Positions 25,884 through 35,555 are shown, counted from the first letter of the stretch. The stretch: 41,849 nt of DNA from Clostridia bacterium (GCA_017531925.1 JAFXKD010000017.1:1-41849), one strand, 5' to 3'. Numbers and translations: made by a program. Notes: generated by a model not told the origin, from the sequence alone.

Positions 25884-26799
25884 AACTCACCCACCTTTTT
25901 GATACAACAAAGTTGATAGCCGTAACTATAAGGATAAATACGGCAAGGACTAATGCCGCGGCAGCAGCCTGTCCCATCTGATTGTTATATTCGAACGCCC
26001 TTCTGTAAATATAAAACACGATAGTAAGACCATCGTTGTTCGGTCCTGCTCCGTTTCCTCCTCCGATCATCTGCGGACGCGTAAACTCCTGCAAAGCACC
26101 GATAAGTCCCGTAGTCAAAAGATAAAATGACGTGGGAGATACGCCGGGAAGCGTAATATTGAAAAAGCATCTGAGAGAGCCTGCACCATCCACCTTAGCC
26201 GCCTCGTAAAGAGAACGGTTAACGTTTGTGAGAGCTGCTCCGTATAATACAATTCCATATGCGGTTCCGCTCCATATACCAATGATTATCAAGCAAAGAG
26301 TATAGGTTGAGGAATCCGTCAGCCACGGGATCGCGGTATCCCTGGTCAAACCAAGCCAGGAATTGATAATACCGTGATTCTGGTTAAATATCAGCTCCCA
26401 CATAAGAGAAACCGCAACCGCGCAGCAAACGTATGGTACGAAATATACGCCTCTGAAAAAGCTTCTTCCTTTGATGTTTTTTGTAAGTAAAAAGGCAACT
26501 ACAAGTGCAACAACGATACATATCGGCAAGGATATCGCCATTCTTAAAGTGTTAACGATGGATTGCCAAAACATTTCATCTGAAAGGACTTCCTTGAAAT
26601 TCTCAAAACCAACGAATTCCGCATCAGCAATGTTTCCCTTTCCCGGGACATACATAAACGCCATAGCCAGAGCCAAAATCAATGGAATCATTCCAAAAAG
26701 CACAAAGCCTATAACGGGTATGCTCGCCATTATAAAGCCGCTGCCGTTTTCCCCTAAACTTTTTTTATGCCTTTTTTGGTAGATTTTTTCAAGATTCAT
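25876..26799 (-). CDS. carbohydrate ABC transporter permease, MalF-type (transporter 2)
   Basis: Partner permease, 307 residues with six hydrophobic segments. The EAA loop is LYEAAKVDGAGSLRCFFNITLP near residue 205 (first residues shown). A basic N-terminus (QKRHKKS) marks the cytoplasmic side. It follows the binding-protein gene by 22 bp and overlaps the MalG-type gene. The sequence is clearly different from the transporter 1 permeases, so the two systems are not recent duplicates and may carry different oligosaccharides. Confidence 0.94.
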   Translation of the reverse strand: MNLEKIYQKRHKKSLGENGSGFIMASIPVIGFVLFGMIPLILALAMAFMYVPGKGNIADAEFVGFENFKEVLSDEMFWQSIVNTLRMAISLPICIVVALVVAFLLTKNIKGRSFFRGVYFVPYVCCAVAVSLMWELIFNQNHGIINSWLGLTRDTAIPWLTDSSTYTLCLIIIGIWSGTAYGIVLYGAALTNVNRSLYEAAKVDGAGSLRCFFNITLPGVSPTSFYLLTTGLIGALQEFTRPQMIGGGNGAGPNNDGLTIVFYIYRRAFEYNNQMGQAAAAALVLAVFILIVTAINFVVSKRWVSYD

Positions 26800-26821
26800 A
26801 ATCTCGTTCTTTCAAAATAAT

Positions 26822-28657
26822 TTATTTTTTCTTTGTGTACTCAAGTAATTTTTGGTATGTGTTCATAAATGCAGAGGATTCGAAGAATTCTGTCATTGTC
26901 TTCTTTCCGTTTCTGACGTCACCGTTAAGAATACCTGCCCAGTCATCGATCCAAGCGTTATCTGTGAGATACCACCAGTCGCCCGCGCCCTGAATCTCAG
27001 CAGCGTCGATGAATATCTTAGAGTTACGGGGCATCTTGTCTGTCTGGAGGAACACCTCGGAATTTGCAAGCTCTTTCTGAAGAGGAATTGCAAAGCCCTT
27101 AGCTGCCTGAGCTGCCTGACCTTCTTCGCTGCCTACGAACTCAATAAACTTCCAAGCAGCATTCTTAACTACAGAATTATTGCTGATGCAAAGACCAACG
27201 GAGCCGCTGTGTCCTGCCTCAATACCGTGTACTGTAACTTCTCTTTCAGGGCCGAAGCCTTCAGCATCATAAGCTCTGTACATAGGAAGAGGACATACAT
27301 CCCAAGTAAAGTTTATACCGGAATCGGGATCACGGAAATAAGTTACGTCCCAACGACCGTCAACAAGCATACCTATCTCACCCTGAGCAAATGCCTGTGT
27401 CTTGCCGGCATCCGATCCGATGGATGAGGGAGTGGGAGTAACGCCATAGCCGTAAAGAGCAACGCCGTTAACTCTGTCAACAACTGTATTTGTCTTAGCA
27501 GCCAAACGAACGAACTCTGTAAATGCCTCTCTCTGAGAAGGAAGCTCGTTGAGCTTACCCTCATTTACAAGGCCAAGAACCTCGGATGTTATTTCCTTGC
27601 TATATTCTGCGCCTGCAGCACTTGTTGAATTCAAGCCGAGCTTATCCTGATAGGATATGATCTGGCCTGCTTTGTATGTATTACCGTTAACCGTTACGCT
27701 TGGTACATCGTCAGCAACGATGTAGTTTGGTGTTGAATCTGCTAATGTAAAGTCATACCAACCGCCGTTGTGGTTTGCATCGGACGAAGGAACGAACTGA
27801 ATGCAGTCACCGCCAACTGTCCAACCGTAGTTGAACCACCATTCTGTAAAGTAACCGTAAGCATTAGCATTTGACATACTATTCTGAAGAATAGTAGCAA
27901 CCTCAACTGTTTCATCCCAGCTCATGGGGATCTGATTATTGAAATACTTCTGTCCGTTAACTACAAAATATCCGTATTCTTTAACTGTAACGCCTTCAAG
28001 ACCCATATCAGCCTTTGTATTGCCTCTATCGTCTTTAGCTCCTGCATTGTAAGCATCGAGATCCGCTGCATCTACGCTGATTATCTTAATTCCTGCTTTT
28101 TCGAATTCTGTTTCGTTATAGTAGATAACTGTAGGACCGATGTCCTTAGGAACACCGTAATATCTTCCGGATGATGTACCTGAGAGCTTGGTATTAACGT
28201 CGTATTTGTAGCGTATAACAACGTCAGACCACATTGTTGAAAGATCGTAAACCTCGCTGCTTGCTACCAGATCTGTAATATCGTAAAGCAATCCCTGCTC
28301 TGCATATGACTTATATCCGGCATCACCAACGTAGAAAACATCAAGCTTGTTTCCGGACAAAGCAGTCTGAACTGCCGTTTCATAACCGTCGGAGGGCTTC
28401 TGCTTGAGTTCAACTTTGATCGAGTCTTTGTATTTATTATTGAAGCGTTCTACAAGATCAGAAAACACCTCAAGCTCATATTCGTCACCGTTGATCCAGA
28501 ATTCAACCTTTGAAACTGTATCGCTTGGACGAACATTACCTTTATCATCGAGTTCAACGTCCTGCTTGTTTCCGCCACCACCCGGACATCCGGAAAAAGT
28601 TGCCAAGCACATGGTCAAACACAAAATTAATGCAAATAATCTTGTTATTCTTTTCAT
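26822..28657 (-). CDS. ABC sugar-transporter solute-binding lipoprotein (transporter 2)
   Basis: Extracellular binding protein of SBP family 1, 611 residues, lipobox FSG-C24 and a Gly-rich linker. The mature fold begins SKVEFWINGDEYELEVF. LDVFYVGDAGY, the GIMLVDGRWD-like segment (EIGMLVDGRWD, near 430) and AWKFIEFVGSEEG (near 520) are family positions. The chain is about 150 residues longer than a common SBP, with extra sequence around 190-360. ATG 28657 is preceded by CGGAG; the ATG at 28681 gives a longer, less signal-like start. It comes after the 1556-residue lipoprotein gene and an intercistronic stem-loop, before its two permeases. Confidence 0.92.
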   Translation of the reverse strand: MKRITRLFALILCLTMCLATFSGCPGGGGNKQDVELDDKGNVRPSDTVSKVEFWINGDEYELEVFSDLVERFNNKYKDSIKVELKQKPSDGYETAVQTALSGNKLDVFYVGDAGYKSYAEQGLLYDITDLVASSEVYDLSTMWSDVVIRYKYDVNTKLSGTSSGRYYGVPKDIGPTVIYYNETEFEKAGIKIISVDAADLDAYNAGAKDDRGNTKADMGLEGVTVKEYGYFVVNGQKYFNNQIPMSWDETVEVATILQNSMSNANAYGYFTEWWFNYGWTVGGDCIQFVPSSDANHNGGWYDFTLADSTPNYIVADDVPSVTVNGNTYKAGQIISYQDKLGLNSTSAAGAEYSKEITSEVLGLVNEGKLNELPSQREAFTEFVRLAAKTNTVVDRVNGVALYGYGVTPTPSSIGSDAGKTQAFAQGEIGMLVDGRWDVTYFRDPDSGINFTWDVCPLPMYRAYDAEGFGPEREVTVHGIEAGHSGSVGLCISNNSVVKNAAWKFIEFVGSEEGQAAQAAKGFAIPLQKELANSEVFLQTDKMPRNSKIFIDAAEIQGAGDWWYLTDNAWIDDWAGILNGDVRNGKKTMTEFFESSAFMNTYQKLLEYTKKK

Positions 28658-28689
28658 AATTGCTCCGTTCATTATTAACATTTATACCA

Positions 28690-28725
28690 CTTCCCCCTCA
28701 CGCGCTAAAAGCACGTGAGGGGAAG
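28690..28725 (-). terminator. intercistronic stem-loop before the binding-protein gene
   Basis: CTTCCCCCTCACGCGC pairs with GCACGTGAGGGGAAG with one bulge and one mismatch (G-U in RNA), loop 5 nt. There is no T-run, so it is more likely an RNA stabiliser or processing boundary than a terminator. It lies 33 nt upstream of the SBP start. Confidence 0.6.
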
Positions 28726-28764
28726 ATAAAACTTAACTGACTGTCTCAAATATATGAGATTATT

Positions 28765-31700
28765 TTATTTTAAGATAAGACCGTTTTCGGTTGCGTAAAG
28801 GTTGGATGATTCAAGTCCCGTTACCCAGATAAATCCGTTTTCGAGAACTGCACCCATACATACCTGAATCTCACCGTCGTAATCCATTCCGCCGTATTCT
28901 GTTGTGAAAGGAAGGAATGTTTCGAATACTGTTGTAAACGTTCCGTCACCGTTATCCGTAGTTACAGCCTTAGACGCACAATATGCATCCCAGTTGCCGT
29001 TCTCGAATGTGGAAGTTGCCAACTGAGTATTGTAGTTGCCGCAAATACGGAATTCGAGGTTGAGGAAGTTCCACCAAGCATCACCCGCACCCTGGATTAC
29101 ATCAGTAACGGGTCTTGTATGTGTAACTGTGTTGTGAATAACGATACCTGTGGAGAATCTTCTACCTGTAAGAACCATAGTAGCTGTTCCGTGGATACCT
29201 TCATAAGTAATCGTGGGAAGTCCTGCATAGAGATCTTCATCAGCAATACCGTCTATTGTAATACCTTCGCCCGCTGCCATCTTTTCAGCAACGTCTTTCT
29301 GAGCGCCCTCCCAGTTCTTGCCCTGAGTGATCCACTCGATACCGTTTTCTGTAATGTAAGGTACGTTACCGTCCCACATAAGTGCCTGCCATCCGCCAAA
29401 GCCTTCTCCGTTTATACCAACCTGGAACGTTGCCTGCTTAGCGGTTGAGAAATCGTAAGCATAGAACAATTCAACTATTGTCTTGTATGCATATCCGCTA
29501 TCTCCGCCATCCGTACGAATCATAGCATAATCGGAGACAGGAGCGCATCCTGCGATGAAGTCTTCAATGATCGTAAAGCCTGCACGATCGCCGAGAAGCT
29601 TGATCTCAAGGTTATCCGTATTCCACCAATCCTGAATTGGGCTGATGTTATTCTGGTAAATTGTGATACCAAGGTAAACGCCATCCTCTGCAACATAACC
29701 TACAAAGTCAAATTTAGCATTACCATTACCAAGGCCGATAAGTGCATTCTTACCTTCGTATTCGCTGAGATCACCGTCGATGCTTGATCTTTCGCAATCG
29801 TGAACGAGACCGTTCTTTGTAATATGAATGCAATCAGAAAGTCCGTTAGGCTGTCCAAGTGCTACAGGCTCTCCACCGTGAGGTGTGCTGCAGCCTGTTC
29901 TCCACCAGTCGGTTCTGTTCCACGCGTTATTAACCATGTTGTCGTGCCATACCCACTCACCGGGAGTCTTGAATGCATAGTGAAGAATTGTGTTTGCTGA
30001 ATCAAAGTTGGGTATCCAGCCTCTGTTTACATAGATCTCAGCTGTGTGCTTATACAAGCCGTTTTCAAGCTGAGCATAGGTATAAGCGCCCTTGGATACT
30101 CTGTGCTTTTCACCCTTAGCGGTTACAGCACCGTGTTCAGCGCCGTTAAGTCTGAATTCAAAGTTATTGTTACCCCAGAAATCGCCTGCGTCAGCAATGA
30201 GAGTTGCGGAAACTGCCTCTGCATAGAGGTAAACGCCGTACTCATCGCTTCTTGCCCAAACGTTAAAGCTGCGACCGCCCTCTACCTTCATTGTAATAGG
30301 ATCGCCATAGCCTTCACCCTTCTGAGCGTCGATCTCTTCGGAAAGAACATACTTCATTGTAGCATTGATAGCTATTTCTGTGTCTGTTGCCTTTACAACG
30401 TATGAATATACGCCGTTTTCAGCTGTGATCTCTTCACCGTTAACAGTTACAGATGCAACACTCATTTCGTTTGCATCATGCTCAACCTTGAATGTGATTG
30501 TCTGTCCAACAACTGCAGTGATCGCTTCGCAATTCACAGAAGCATTGATATTTGTATCTCCGTCCATCTCGGATATCTCATTCGTTACACCGAGACCCTG
30601 AAGAGCAACTTCAATAACAACGTCCTTATCAGGCATTGTAAATTCGATCTTACCGTCAACTACTTCATAAGCCTCACCGTCAACCTTAACATAGTCAAGA
30701 GTCTGACCTTCAGCTACGATAACATTAGCAACGATCTTGTCACCTGCGTGTGCCTTTTCAGCAACCTCTACCTTAACGCCGTCATTTTCGCCAACGACGC
30801 TGATGTTTCTCTTTTCACGCAACTGCTTCTGAATAAATTCAGTATCTGTAGATGTTACAACGTCAGTGATTGTAACTTCAAGATTAAAGGCTTCAAAGCC
30901 AACTACAACCTCACCCTCGAAGGTTGATGTAATAAAGATCTCGTCATTTACGAGGAAGTAAAGCTGATTTCCTACCTTAGCAATTGCAAGCTTTACATTG
31001 CCAAAGTCACAACCGGTTGCTCCGCCCCAAATAGCAGAACCCCAATCCCAGTTGCCCTGAGCATCGTTTACAACACCGCGGTAAACCATACCTGCTGTTG
31101 TATTAGCCTGGTTGAAGCCAACCGCATCGATAAAGCCCCAACGTGACTCGCGGTCGTTTCTTACAAGAAGACCGAATTTAGGATATGCGTCAAAATTATT
31201 GAGCTTGGTTGCGCTGATAACTGCTTCAACATAAACGTTTTCACCTTCAACACCCTTGAACCAAAGTGCTGTATCGTTATTACCTGCGCTGTATGCGTAA
31301 CCTTCTCCAAACTCCCACAAGCCTGTGTGAGCGAATCTATCGATATCACCCATTCCTTCGCCGTCAGCTCTTTCATAGCCCATAGCGTTGAGCATATTCT
31401 TTGCCCAGATGGGATAACCGATATCGTCGCTGAGATGCAAGCCGTCGTATAAAACATCGGGTCTTGCTGCGCCGTTGTAATCAAACGATGTTGTCTGATC
31501 AATATATGTCAACCAATCCTTATCAGCCGCATATTCTTCAATAGCAGCATTGATAACCTTATAATCATCATATTTGTTTGCAAACATTGTATTGGGAATA
31601 AGAGAATTCCAATAGATTGTTGCATTGGGGAACAAGCTGTGATATTTTTCAAACATCACCTTAAGGCTCTCAATAACCTCCGCAGGATCAGCGCCCGCAT

Positions 31701-33435
31701 CATCAATATCGTTAACACCGATGTGGAAAGCGATCTTTGCAGGAACGTAGAGCTTATACATTTCGTTTGCCTTGTCGATCCAATACTGAACCTTTGTTCC
31801 TCCAACACCTACATTTTCGTAGGTTGCGTTTGTGTAAGAGAGGTTATTATCCATAACTCCTCTTCCGCCCTTGAAGAATTCCATATAACTATCGCCTGCA
31901 AACAAAATATCGATAGCCTTTGCATCGGGAGGAGCTAACTTCTTGTCAGCCCAACCGTCAGCCTCTGCATCCGCAGATGTCATATAGTCAGTAACCTTGA
32001 GATCGATACCAAAGCTCTTGATACCAAAGTGAAGGTTCTCGTTATATGATCCGTAATAAATGGATTTGATAAGCTGACCGTCTGCATACATATGCACGTA
32101 TCCATCCTGGTAAACCATTTCCATAACGATGGACTTGGTCTCAAGATCAAATACACCGTTTTTAGCAGTTATCCAAGAGCCGTAGTCGGTACCTGCAGCA
32201 ACATTGTAACCAATGTCTCTGCCAACTATATTATCTGCCGTATTTCCGGAATTTCCGGTCATAAAAGCATCAACATAGAAGAATACACCCTTCTTGCTTG
32301 CTCCGTCAAAGAGCATAAGACCAAACTTGGGCCACTGGTCATTCTTATTAGAAACTCCTGTAACTGTAAGAGTTGCTCTTACGTACATTTCATTAGCGCT
32401 TGTGCGATAGAAAACGATGTTATTGTCATTTCCGTCATGACCTATAAGCAACGCTTCTCTGTTAGGATAATTCTCGGTATCCTCTGCGTAGTAGTCCTTG
32501 GAAAGATCCCAGTACATACCATGTTCAACAGAACCGAAGGAGCCGAGCTGTGCAGAAAGCATATTGTACTTGTTGTCGCGAACAGTATTGTCATTAACAA
32601 GTACCGCGTATGTATTCTGAGCATCCTCAACAACGTGCTCAAATGACTTAGCCTGTGCGGGAAGTGATCCATATGCGCTGTAAACAACAGGACATACTGT
32701 GATCGCACCCTTAGCTGTGTCTGCGGTTACACCGAGAACCTCGTAAGGAACGAGTATATCTACGTAATAACCGTCAAGCTTTGTTCCGTCCTTAGACCAT
32801 GTAGCAAATACTGTAGTTACACCCTCAAGTGCTGCTGCCTGCAAAACACCGTCAGCATCTGTAGCCTGAACAGAAGCAACGCCATTTGCATTTACAAAGA
32901 CCTTTATTGTCTTGCCGTCGGGCAAAAGTCCTGCGATAACAGGAAGCTCACGGCTGAGCAATATTGCAACACCGTCTTTTTCAACTATAGAAGAATCCTC
33001 TACAAATGCTTCAAATGACAATCCGTTGGCACCGAATGTCAACATAATGTGAGCATTAGCAGAAGCTCCGCCGGCACTCTGCGCAGAAATATTGAGCGCG
33101 CCTTCGGGCACTGCCTCAACAAGATCAGCCGCGAGAGCAAACGTTGCGCTGATCACAACGTCCTTTTCGGGCATAACGAAGCTATTTCCTTCTATAACCT
33201 CGCCGTTCACAGTAACGCTTACAAGCTGATAATCATTGTCAGCGGATACTGTGATTGTAACAGTTTCTCCTGCTATAGCAGTTGTTCTGTCACATTCAAT
33301 GCTTCCGTTTTCAATACCGGAGTCGATTGTGATGTTATACTGAACAGGATCTTTTACAAACCATGAGCATCCTGCCATTATCAAGCACAAGCAACAAGCA
33401 AGTATTGATAACAAAACTCTGTTTCTTTGTTTCAT
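28765..33435 (-). CDS. 1556-residue multimodular SGNH-esterase lipoprotein
   Basis: Very large surface lipoprotein (MAG-C23). Rough order: an InlB-like B repeat (33-100); a CBM9-like beta-sandwich (110-280); a KFGL-type sandwich (300-490); an SGNH hydrolase domain (505-690) with Ser516 (FAGDSY), Asn575 (GVNDID), Asp664 and His667 (DGLHLS); a second KFGL-type sandwich (700-865); two further InlB-like or Ig-like repeats (870-1030); then two or three CBM9/DUF1083-like domains to the end. The catalytic set looks complete, so deacetylation or similar ester cleavage on a surface-bound glycan is likely. ATG 33435 has AAAGGAG 8 nt upstream. It is flanked by the GH2 and binding-protein genes. Fold names for the outer modules are from pattern only. 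Confidence 0.82.
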   Translation of the reverse strand: MKQRNRVLLSILACCLCLIMAGCSWFVKDPVQYNITIDSGIENGSIECDRTTAIAGETVTITVSADNDYQLVSVTVNGEVIEGNSFVMPEKDVVISATFALAADLVEAVPEGALNISAQSAGGASANAHIMLTFGANGLSFEAFVEDSSIVEKDGVAILLSRELPVIAGLLPDGKTIKVFVNANGVASVQATDADGVLQAAALEGVTTVFATWSKDGTKLDGYYVDILVPYEVLGVTADTAKGAITVCPVVYSAYGSLPAQAKSFEHVVEDAQNTYAVLVNDNTVRDNKYNMLSAQLGSFGSVEHGMYWDLSKDYYAEDTENYPNREALLIGHDGNDNNIVFYRTSANEMYVRATLTVTGVSNKNDQWPKFGLMLFDGASKKGVFFYVDAFMTGNSGNTADNIVGRDIGYNVAAGTDYGSWITAKNGVFDLETKSIVMEMVYQDGYVHMYADGQLIKSIYYGSYNENLHFGIKSFGIDLKVTDYMTSADAEADGWADKKLAPPDAKAIDILFAGDSYMEFFKGGRGVMDNNLSYTNATYENVGVGGTKVQYWIDKANEMYKLYVPAKIAFHIGVNDIDDAGADPAEVIESLKVMFEKYHSLFPNATIYWNSLIPNTMFANKYDDYKVINAAIEEYAADKDWLTYIDQTTSFDYNGAARPDVLYDGLHLSDDIGYPIWAKNMLNAMGYERADGEGMGDIDRFAHTGLWEFGEGYAYSAGNNDTALWFKGVEGENVYVEAVISATKLNNFDAYPKFGLLVRNDRESRWGFIDAVGFNQANTTAGMVYRGVVNDAQGNWDWGSAIWGGATGCDFGNVKLAIAKVGNQLYFLVNDEIFITSTFEGEVVVGFEAFNLEVTITDVVTSTDTEFIQKQLREKRNISVVGENDGVKVEVAEKAHAGDKIVANVIVAEGQTLDYVKVDGEAYEVVDGKIEFTMPDKDVVIEVALQGLGVTNEISEMDGDTNINASVNCEAITAVVGQTITFKVEHDANEMSVASVTVNGEEITAENGVYSYVVKATDTEIAINATMKYVLSEEIDAQKGEGYGDPITMKVEGGRSFNVWARSDEYGVYLYAEAVSATLIADAGDFWGNNNFEFRLNGAEHGAVTAKGEKHRVSKGAYTYAQLENGLYKHTAEIYVNRGWIPNFDSANTILHYAFKTPGEWVWHDNMVNNAWNRTDWWRTGCSTPHGGEPVALGQPNGLSDCIHITKNGLVHDCERSSIDGDLSEYEGKNALIGLGNGNAKFDFVGYVAEDGVYLGITIYQNNISPIQDWWNTDNLEIKLLGDRAGFTIIEDFIAGCAPVSDYAMIRTDGGDSGYAYKTIVELFYAYDFSTAKQATFQVGINGEGFGGWQALMWDGNVPYITENGIEWITQGKNWEGAQKDVAEKMAAGEGITIDGIADEDLYAGLPTITYEGIHGTATMVLTGRRFSTGIVIHNTVTHTRPVTDVIQGAGDAWWNFLNLEFRICGNYNTQLATSTFENGNWDAYCASKAVTTDNGDGTFTTVFETFLPFTTEYGGMDYDGEIQVCMGAVLENGFIWVTGLESSNLYATENGLILK

Positions 33436-33508
33436 AATTTCTACTCCTTTTTTCATTTTATTTTTTATTTCACAAAAAAACTTTCAAAGATAAGTTAATA
33501 GTGTTGTT

Positions 33509-33567
33509 TTTGTTGGTTATTACATAACCAACAAACAGGGATATCCCTGTTTCGCGTTTTTGCGCGA
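33509..33567 (-). other. cluster of three consecutive stem-loops after the GH2 gene
   Basis: TTTGTTGGTTAT/ATAACCAACAAA (12 bp, 3-nt loop, 33509-33535), the 20-bp perfect palindrome 33533-33552, and TCGCG/CGCGA (33552-33567, 6-nt loop) lie end to end between the GH2 stop and the next gene. No T-run follows on the minus strand. Confidence 0.7.
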
Positions 33568-33569
33568 TA

Positions 33570-35321
33570 TTATCTGCCGCTCTTGGCGAGGATGCTTCGT
33601 ATTTTTTCCTTATCAAATTTAGATATATGGTCAAAATCAAGCAATCCGTTTACCTCTTGCTGAACGTCAGTGACCTGTGTATAGCAATATCCGCAGCTGT
33701 ATGGCAAGCTGTCTATCGCATCAATAAGAGCAGCCAAGCGAGAATAAAACTCATCAAGGCTTTGAACACCAACGCCGTATCCCCAATTATCTCCTGTTGT
33801 ATCCTTTACGAATGCAGTTCCGCCAAATTCCGAGATGATTATGGGCTGTCCATTGTAGCCGTATCCGTTTGCGAATGCGCCCTTGTGATGATTCTCCCAT
33901 TTGTCCGCGCAACACTTCTCCATGGTATCATAGTAGCTGCGCAGCTTTTTTCCGTCCTGCTCATAATGATGAATAGTGAGGATATCGCTGACCGTGTGCT
34001 CCCATCCATCGTTGGTCACGACAAGCCTTGTCGGGTCGAGCTTCTTAGTCTTGTTATAAATATCGTTGACGAAATCCTGAACGATCTTATCTGTAAGTAT
34101 TTCTTCAATACCCCAGCTCTCATTAAAAGGTACCCAAGTCAGAATACATGGATGATTTCTCTGCTGTTCAAGAGCCAAGAACCATTCCCTTTCAAAAACC
34201 ATTCTGCTTTTTTCGGTATTGCTGTACATTGACGGCATTTCCGACCAAACTATAAATCCCATCATATCAGCATAATAAAGATAACGCTCGTCCTCAACCT
34301 TTTGATGCTTGCGAACTCCGTTAAATCCCATATCAGCCATATCGATGATATCAGAAATAATAGCGTCCTCACCGGGCGGAGTCAAGAGACCTTCTCTCCA
34401 ATATCCTTGATCGAGCGCAAGCTTTTGATAAAGCTCTTTGCCGTTCAAATATATCTTTCCGTTTTTAGCCTCTATAGTTCTGACCCCAAAGTAACTGCCC
34501 ACTCTATCCAAGGGCAACCCGTCAGCGTCGATATAAAGCTCAAGCTCATAGATCTCAGGAGCAAATACCTCCCAAAGATGAAGAGGCTCGCCTTCTGTCA
34601 ATGAAATCTTCAGCTCTGCTCTATTTTCAACTATCTCAACACTGCCAGATGCAATTTCCTTTGAATCGTATGTAACCCTTGCCTTAAGGATGGCGCCGGT
34701 AGCTTCACCTACTATTTCCGAAAGAATTCTGACAGAGCCTTCATTTGCGTCTGTCTCTATAATAAGATCGCTAATATAACTATTCGCAACAAATTCGATC
34801 CATACTGTCTTGTAAATTCCCGTAGTGTCGGTGTACCAGCATCCGTAGTTTGTATCCTTAGAGCGTTGCTTTCCTCTCGGCTTTTCGACACTGTAATCGT
34901 CGCATGCCTTTATCGTTATATTATTCTCCCCTTCACGAATGGCACTCGTGCAATCGAAGCTGAGCCTGTGATAGCCTCCGCAGTCACTTCCTATAAGCAC
35001 ACCGTTCACCCACACAAACGTTTGATAGTCACATCCTTCAAGATGTAATATAACTCTGCCGTCAAGATGAGATTTGTCGATCTCTACCGAACGGCTGTAC
35101 CAAACGGTGTCGTGCCTTTCTTCAATGCCTATTCCCGAGAGAGCTGCCTGATATGCAAACGGTACATTGATCTTCATACCACCGTCAAAGCCCGCACACA
35201 TATCCTGATCTGTCACATTTTCTCCAAATGCAAAATTCCATTTACCGTTAAGCAACTGATAATCCTCTCTCCATAATTGAGGTCTTGGATATTCATTTTT
35301 ATAGTAACTTATACTGTTCAT
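33570..35321 (-). CDS. GH2 glycoside hydrolase, cytoplasmic
   Basis: Family GH2 exo-glycosidase (beta-galactosidase, glucuronidase, mannosidase and arabinosidase activities occur), 583 residues, no signal peptide. An N-terminal jelly-roll domain (about 10-180, with YSRSV and the VWVNG sugar-binding-domain motif), an Ig-like domain (180-285) and a TIM barrel (285-583). The acid/base is Glu401 in PFNESWG and the nucleophile Glu498 in ISEFGG. ATG 35321 is chosen since AAGGAG stands 8 nt upstream; GTG 35330 overlaps it. It is the first gene of unit 2, behind a 230-nt leader. Short GH2 enzymes in such loci often act on imported oligosaccharides. The exact sugar cannot be read. Confidence 0.9.
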   Translation of the reverse strand: MNSISYYKNEYPRPQLWREDYQLLNGKWNFAFGENVTDQDMCAGFDGGMKINVPFAYQAALSGIGIEERHDTVWYSRSVEIDKSHLDGRVILHLEGCDYQTFVWVNGVLIGSDCGGYHRLSFDCTSAIREGENNITIKACDDYSVEKPRGKQRSKDTNYGCWYTDTTGIYKTVWIEFVANSYISDLIIETDANEGSVRILSEIVGEATGAILKARVTYDSKEIASGSVEIVENRAELKISLTEGEPLHLWEVFAPEIYELELYIDADGLPLDRVGSYFGVRTIEAKNGKIYLNGKELYQKLALDQGYWREGLLTPPGEDAIISDIIDMADMGFNGVRKHQKVEDERYLYYADMMGFIVWSEMPSMYSNTEKSRMVFEREWFLALEQQRNHPCILTWVPFNESWGIEEILTDKIVQDFVNDIYNKTKKLDPTRLVVTNDGWEHTVSDILTIHHYEQDGKKLRSYYDTMEKCCADKWENHHKGAFANGYGYNGQPIIISEFGGTAFVKDTTGDNWGYGVGVQSLDEFYSRLAALIDAIDSLPYSCGYCYTQVTDVQQEVNGLLDFDHISKFDKEKIRSILAKSGR

Positions 35322-35555
35322 CCCAATCACTCCTTAATATGAGAATCACTCTTAATACCATATACGGCTCGATATACGCCATGCTATATATTTAAATAAT
35401 AAAAAAACCGCGAACTATATACTATCAAAAATTAGCAGACACATCCTGAAAAAGCAAATGTTGCACATATACCCATTCGAGTTTTTGTGCATATTCAACA
35501 ATTAATATTTGTACAATCGCGGTTTATATGGAAAAAATAACTATTTTATACCTAT
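35322..35555 (-). promoter_or_regulatory. long 5' leader of unit 2 with candidate attenuator
   Basis: From the promoter at 35584-35556 about 230 nt precede the GH2 start. Within it AAACCGCGA (RNA 5' arm, plus-strand 35517-35525) can pair over 9 bp with TCGCGGTTT (plus-strand 35405-35413), closing a 103-nt interior, and the 3' arm runs directly into a seven-T tract. Inside, TGCACA and TGTGCA can form a second stem. The layout fits a structured RNA ending in a terminator. Alternatively, the two arms are a spaced protein-binding site. No known riboswitch class was recognised. Confidence 0.5.
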
